Origin: Acidimicrobiia bacterium | GTDB lineage: Bacteria > Actinomycetota > Acidimicrobiia > Acidimicrobiales > Ilumatobacteraceae | Assembly (NCBI GenBank): GCA_009927565.1 | Contig: RFMT01000191.1 | Location: forward strand, 1-5,863 | Direction of reading: 5' to 3' | DNA length: 5,863 nucleotides | Shown here: positions 4,959 to 5,863 of the stretch, piece by piece | Layout: each line of letters begins with the position of its first letter | How positions within the stretch are numbered: position 1 is the first letter of the stretch | The notes under the pieces: generated by a model | What the model saw: the letters and a program-made list of their open reading frames with translations, nothing else | Database searches by the model: none | What the model was told of the DNA's origin: nothing | Position numbers and translations under genes: made by a program

Positions 4959-5700
4959 GTTCAGTAACTGCAGCGACAGTGTTGTCGGCAAGTACATGCC
5001 GCAAAATAATTCGACCATCTAATTTTTGGGTGACGATGCGCACTTGGTTGCCTGGGTCAATCGCACCGTGATGCTCGACGGTGGCCAACAATGGCGCGCG
5101 CTGACCAGAATTCGCGCCCAGATATTCTTCGAGCACCTCCCAATATGCGGCGTTGTTCAGGTGACCTACTGCGTCCATATCGCTGAACCGAATCGGCCAA
5201 TCTTGCGATGTTGCGTCGTTGCTATTTAGGTCTGGCAGATTTTTGCCGATCTCAAGTCGCGACGAAATTTTTCGACCACCGGTTGCGGTTTTCAATAACT
5301 CAATCAATTCGGAAGAAAGCGCGACGGGTTTCATAGTTTTAAAATCAACTCGCACCCATAACGCGGCGCATTCGATTGCAACGACACCATTACATTTGAT
5401 TTGCGTGCGACGCTCTGCCCAATGCGAGCCAAGCGCCCCGCACCAAGTTGTCAGCTCGACTTGATCCAAATATTTTGGAAAACTCGTCACCCACATCTGG
5501 GTTCTGCGCACGACCCAAGAATGCGGTTCGTCGTAGCCACCATCAAGCGAATCGTCAGTAGCGACGTCTTGCAAATATCTCGCGACTGCATCTAGACGTA
5601 GTCGACCTTTCGGCGTTACATCACCAAGCCGAACCTTTCGCGCGATAGAAAACCTGCGACCTGACTCGGGCAAAACGCTTGGCGTCTCGGGCGTAGACAC
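4945..5700 (-). CDS. Acyl-ACP thioesterase, double hotdog
   Basis: Predicted cytoplasmic enzyme that releases a fatty acid from acyl carrier protein; an acyl-CoA substrate is also possible. The 251 residues form two hotdog domains. The first, about 15-140, has DAVARYLQDVATDD (37-50) and RRTQMWVTSFPKYLDQVEL (65-83). The second, about 165-251, has RFSDMDAVGHLNNAAYW (171-187) with Asp176 and His180 in the catalytic positions known from plant FatB enzymes. The residue corresponding to the plant catalytic Asn is Val178, and the plant Glu appears to be Ala213 by a rough alignment, so the active site differs from the plant type; bacterial members often vary here. The GTG start (5700-5698) lies 6 bases from a -10-like box. 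Its 3' end overlaps orn by 14 bp, tail to tail. Substrate chain length cannot be predicted. Confidence 0.88.
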   Translation of the reverse strand: MSTPETPSVLPESGRRFSIARKVRLGDVTPKGRLRLDAVARYLQDVATDDSLDGGYDEPHSWVVRRTQMWVTSFPKYLDQVELTTWCGALGSHWAERRTQIKCNGVVAIECAALWVRVDFKTMKPVALSSELIELLKTATGGRKISSRLEIGKNLPDLNSNDATSQDWPIRFSDMDAVGHLNNAAYWEVLEEYLGANSGQRAPLLATVEHHGAIDPGNQVRIVTQKLDGRIILRHVLADNTVAAVTELILG

Positions 5701-5712
5701 CCTGAAACCCTA
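5701..5712 (-). promoter_or_regulatory. -10-like box of a probable leaderless thioesterase promoter
   Basis: On the minus strand TAGGGT (5712-5707) is followed by TTCAGG and the GTG start. The 6-base distance would place the transcript start at the start codon. TTCAGG is too close to the GTG to serve as a normal ribosome binding site. No clear -35 is seen. Confidence 0.5.
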
Positions 5713-5725
5713 GCCAGTATTGGCT
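5712..5725. repeat. Palindrome AGCCA-N4-TGGCT upstream of the thioesterase
   Basis: Perfect five-base arms with a four-base spacer, directly upstream of and overlapping by one base the -10-like box at 5707-5712. A third TGGCT follows at 5730-5734. The position suits an operator for a dimeric repressor, but no regulator is identified. Confidence 0.35.
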
Positions 5726-5798
5726 CAAATGGCTTTGTGTCGCTGACCAAAATAATCCGCTTGGAATTGCTCGGCAAACATGGTTGCATAGAGGTTTC

Positions 5799-5863
5799 AT
5801 GTTCGCAACGATCTTTAATCCATCGGCACTAGCCACTGGCTATGGGCTCAACGTCCGCGTGGT
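5799..5863 (+). CDS. N-terminal 21 codons of an unidentified gene, cut by the window edge
   Basis: ATG at 5799 opens a frame reading MFATIFNPSALATGYGLNVR and continuing to the window end without a stop. GAGG at 5791-5794, four bases before the ATG, could be a close-set ribosome binding site. No TANNNT box lies at the 6-9 base distance used by the other first genes here. The divergent position relative to the thioesterase and the 98-bp spacer make a gene start plausible. I do not recognise the family: no signal peptide or motif can be judged from so few residues. The frame is also open upstream back to 5706, so a different start, such as TTG 5784, is possible. Confidence 0.4.
   Translation, partial: MFATIFNPSALATGYGLNVRV

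Noticed and set aside
5621..5836. Minus-strand frame of about 71 codons across the thioesterase start and the divergent spacer
   Set aside because: It overlaps the conserved thioesterase in another frame and shows no recognisable motif.

Overview
The window looks like a piece of chromosome from an actinobacterium of intermediate GC content, roughly half G+C by eye. Four things suggest this. The pantothenate kinase has residue spacing like the mycobacterial enzyme. The oligoribonuclease and dUTPase have actinobacterial-looking sequences. There is a two-domain acyl-ACP thioesterase of the kind common in that phylum. Most genes begin directly downstream of a -10-like box with no Shine-Dalgarno sequence, the mark of leaderless transcription. 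An Acidimicrobiia-type aquatic lineage is my best guess from gene content and base composition, but it is an inference.

Layout: (1) Positions 1-659/663, plus strand: the 3' two thirds of type I pantothenate kinase (coaA), cut by the window edge and carrying an apparent one-base deletion near its end. (2) Positions 666-1264, minus strand: a translationally coupled pair, a small thiamine-binding-fold protein followed by a YheO/DauR-type helix-turn-helix protein. (3) Positions 1265-1351: a compact divergent control region with a 9-bp direct repeat, one copy next to or inside each of the two opposing promoters. (4) Positions 1352-3841, plus strand: an M20D amidohydrolase and a family III CoA-transferase separated by 3 bp, very probably one operon. 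(5) Positions 3849-4319, minus strand: dUTPase (dut). (6) Positions 4320-4405: divergent dut/orn control region with nested palindromes. (7) Positions 4406-4958, plus strand: oligoribonuclease (orn), split by an apparent one-base insertion. (8) Positions 4945-5700, minus strand: acyl-ACP thioesterase, overlapping the end of orn tail to tail. (9) Positions 5701-5798: divergent spacer with a short palindrome, then the first 21 codons of an unidentified plus-strand gene running off the window.

The genes are mostly core metabolism: coenzyme A synthesis (coaA), nucleotide pool hygiene (dut), RNA end-turnover (orn) and fatty-acyl release. A small accessory block, the putative sensor/regulator pair and the divergent amidohydrolase/CoA-transferase operon, lies between coaA and dut. 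Packing is very tight and no convincing intrinsic terminator was found. No tRNA, rRNA, CRISPR array, insertion sequence or phage gene is visible.

The points most worth a second look are: single-base frameshifts in two normally conserved housekeeping genes, more likely sequence errors than real mutations; a uniform leaderless promoter architecture at five starts; and the thiamine-binding/HTH pair with its repeat-bearing divergent promoter, a plausible but unproven ligand-responsive regulatory unit.
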